Assembly: GCA_024653385.1 (NCBI GenBank)
Contig: JANLFZ010000181.1
Coordinates: 5,661 to 11,342, forward strand
DNA length: 5,682 nucleotides
From: Thermoguttaceae bacterium
GTDB taxonomy: Bacteria > Planctomycetota > Planctomycetia > Pirellulales > Thermoguttaceae
Reading direction: 5' to 3'
Below are positions 4,455-5,682 of this stretch, one piece after another. The position numbers were made by a program, and so were the translations under genes. The notes beneath the pieces were generated by a model. It did no database searches and was not told the DNA's origin. It saw only the letters and a program-made list of their open reading frames with translations. How positions within the stretch are numbered: position 1 is the first letter of the stretch; each line of letters begins with the position of its first letter.

Positions 4455-5682
4455 GTGAACGCGCTACTTACGCTTCGCGTGGCCCTGCGGGCCTTGAGCA
4501 AGAACAAGATGCGGGCCGGGTTGACCGTCCTGGGCGTGGTCATCGGCGTGGCCGCCGTCACCACCCTCGTGTCGCTCGGCCAAAGCGCCAGCGCGCTGGT
4601 GCAAAGCGAGATCCAGGGGGTCGGCCCGAACGTGATCATCATCCATCCGGGTAGCGGGCAACAAGGCGGCGTGCGTGGCGGCCGCGGAAGCATGCCGACC
4701 TTGACCTCCGACGACGCCGAAGCCCTGGTTCGCGAGTGCCCCTCGCTCATCGCCGTCTCGCCGTTGGTCGGCGCCCGCGCCCAGGTGATCTACGGCAACA
4801 CGAACTGGAGCCCCAAGGACATCCTCGGCGTGACGATGGATTTCCTCGTCGTGCGCAACTGGGAACTTCGCGCCGGCGGGTTCTTCACGGAACGCGACGT
4901 CAGCGCCGCGGCCAAGGTGTGTGTCATCGGCCAGACGATCGTCGAGAAGCTCTTTCAGACGACGAACCCCCTCGGGCAGCAGGTCCGCATCAAGAACATC
5001 CCGTTCCGCGTCATCGGCATCCTCGAGGCCAAGGGCGCCAACCTCGTCGGCGAAGACCAGGACGACATCGTGCTGGTGCCCTACACCACGGCGCGGAGCC
5101 GCCTGCGCGGCTCGATGTTCGACAAGGTCGATGTGATCCTCGCGTCGGCGAAGTCCGCGACGCTCATGGAGCAGGCCGGTCACGAGATCCGCCAGTTGCT
5201 CATGGAACGCCACGACATCCGGCGGGGCGAGCCCCCCGACTTCGAGGTCCACACCACCATGGAAATCGCCAAGATGCTGTCGATGGTCATGGGCACGATG
5301 ACGGCCCTTTTGTCGGCCATCGCGGGCATTTCGCTCTTGGTGGGAGGCGTGGGCATCATGAACATCATGCTCGTCTCGGTGACCGAGCGGACCCGCGAGA
5401 TCGGTATTCGCATGGCCGTCGGCGCGCGGCAGCGCGATATCCGCCGCCAGTTTCTCGTCGAGGCCGTGGTGCTGTCGATGCTCGGCGGCATCGTCGGCCT
5501 GGGACTGGGCACCGGGGCCTCGATGGGGGTCACGGCGGTCATCAACACGCTGACGACGGGCACGAAGTGGCCCATGCTCGTCTCGTTCAAGGCGGCGGCC
5601 CTGGCCATCGGCTTTGCCGCCGTGGTGGGCGTGATCTTCGGCTACTACCCCGCGCGCCGCGCCAGCCGCCTCGACCCGATCG
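4455..5682 (+). CDS. MacB-type ABC transporter permease (FtsX family) without a fused ATPase, 3' end cut by window edge
   Basis: This is the membrane subunit of a mechanotransmission-type ABC exporter, paired with the adaptor upstream. From GTG at 4455 there are 409 open codons. TM1 is at about residues 22-46. The periplasmic MacB core domain covers about 47-275 and includes IIIHPGSGQQGG, TLTSDDAEAL, FTERDVSAAAKVCVIGQTIV and NPLGQQVRIKNIPFRVIGIL. TM2 is at about 277-309, followed by the family hallmark SVTERTREIGIRMAVGARQRDI (split here at 308-318 and 319-329), then TM3 (about 335-366) and TM4 (about 377-398). The sequence breaks off at YPARRASRLDPI, which in MacB relatives lies within roughly ten residues of the end, so little is missing. 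Classical MacB carries an N-terminal ATPase; here none precedes TM1 and none lies between adaptor and permease. A separate LolD/MacB-type ATPase gene is expected nearby, most likely downstream. Substrate is unknown. Confidence 0.92.
   Translation, partial: MNALLTLRVALRALSKNKMRAGLTVLGVVIGVAAVTTLVSLGQSASALVQSEIQGVGPNVIIIHPGSGQQGGVRGGRGSMPTLTSDDAEALVRECPSLIAVSPLVGARAQVIYGNTNWSPKDILGVTMDFLVVRNWELRAGGFFTERDVSAAAKVCVIGQTIVEKLFQTTNPLGQQVRIKNIPFRVIGILEAKGANLVGEDQDDIVLVPYTTARSRLRGSMFDKVDVILASAKSATLMEQAGHEIRQLLMERHDIRRGEPPDFEVHTTMEIAKMLSMVMGTMTALLSAIAGISLLVGGVGIMNIMLVSVTERTREIGIRMAVGARQRDIRRQFLVEAVVLSMLGGIVGLGLGTGASMGVTAVINTLTTGTKWPMLVSFKAAALAIGFAAVVGVIFGYYPARRASRLDPI

Overview
The window is G+C-rich (about two thirds G+C by eye) and densely coding. 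It has two divergent gene pairs around a 192-bp intergenic region. The TolC-type adaptor hairpin on the right indicates a diderm bacterium. The mix of genes, and a domain resembling the tail of sialate O-acetylesterases, is compatible with Planctomycetota or a related PVC lineage. That assignment is an inference from gene style, because no rRNA or marker gene is present.

Left half, minus strand (read from about 2921 down to 1): rhaA encodes L-rhamnose isomerase, with a TTG start behind a perfect AGGAGG site and every metal and catalytic ligand in place. It is followed after 75 bp by a permease of the NCS1 (nucleobase:cation symporter-1, CodB/Mhp1) type, which runs off the left edge of the window. 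The two genes look like one operon, so the permease may bring in rhamnose or a related carbohydrate; this is inferred from context only. The permease carries a roughly 100-residue soluble beta-rich insert between TM5 and TM6. The insert strongly resembles the C-terminal domain of sialate O-acetylesterases without the hydrolase domain. Perfect in-frame 13-bp direct repeats flank it, 372 bp (124 codons) apart. This chimera is the most unusual thing in the window.

Centre (2922-3113): the divergent regulatory region. It holds a perfect 16-bp palindrome upstream of rhaA, adjoining a weak sigma70-like promoter on the minus strand. It also has long G/C runs and an 11-bp imperfect direct repeat close to the adaptor start.

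Right half, plus strand: a MacA-type periplasmic adaptor is followed after 75 bp by a MacB-type FtsX permease that lacks the fused N-terminal ATPase of classical MacB and is cut by the right edge near its natural end. Together they form most of a MacAB-TolC-like tripartite export system. The ATPase is not in the window and is expected just downstream. No tRNA, rRNA, CRISPR array, insertion sequence or convincing intrinsic terminator was seen.
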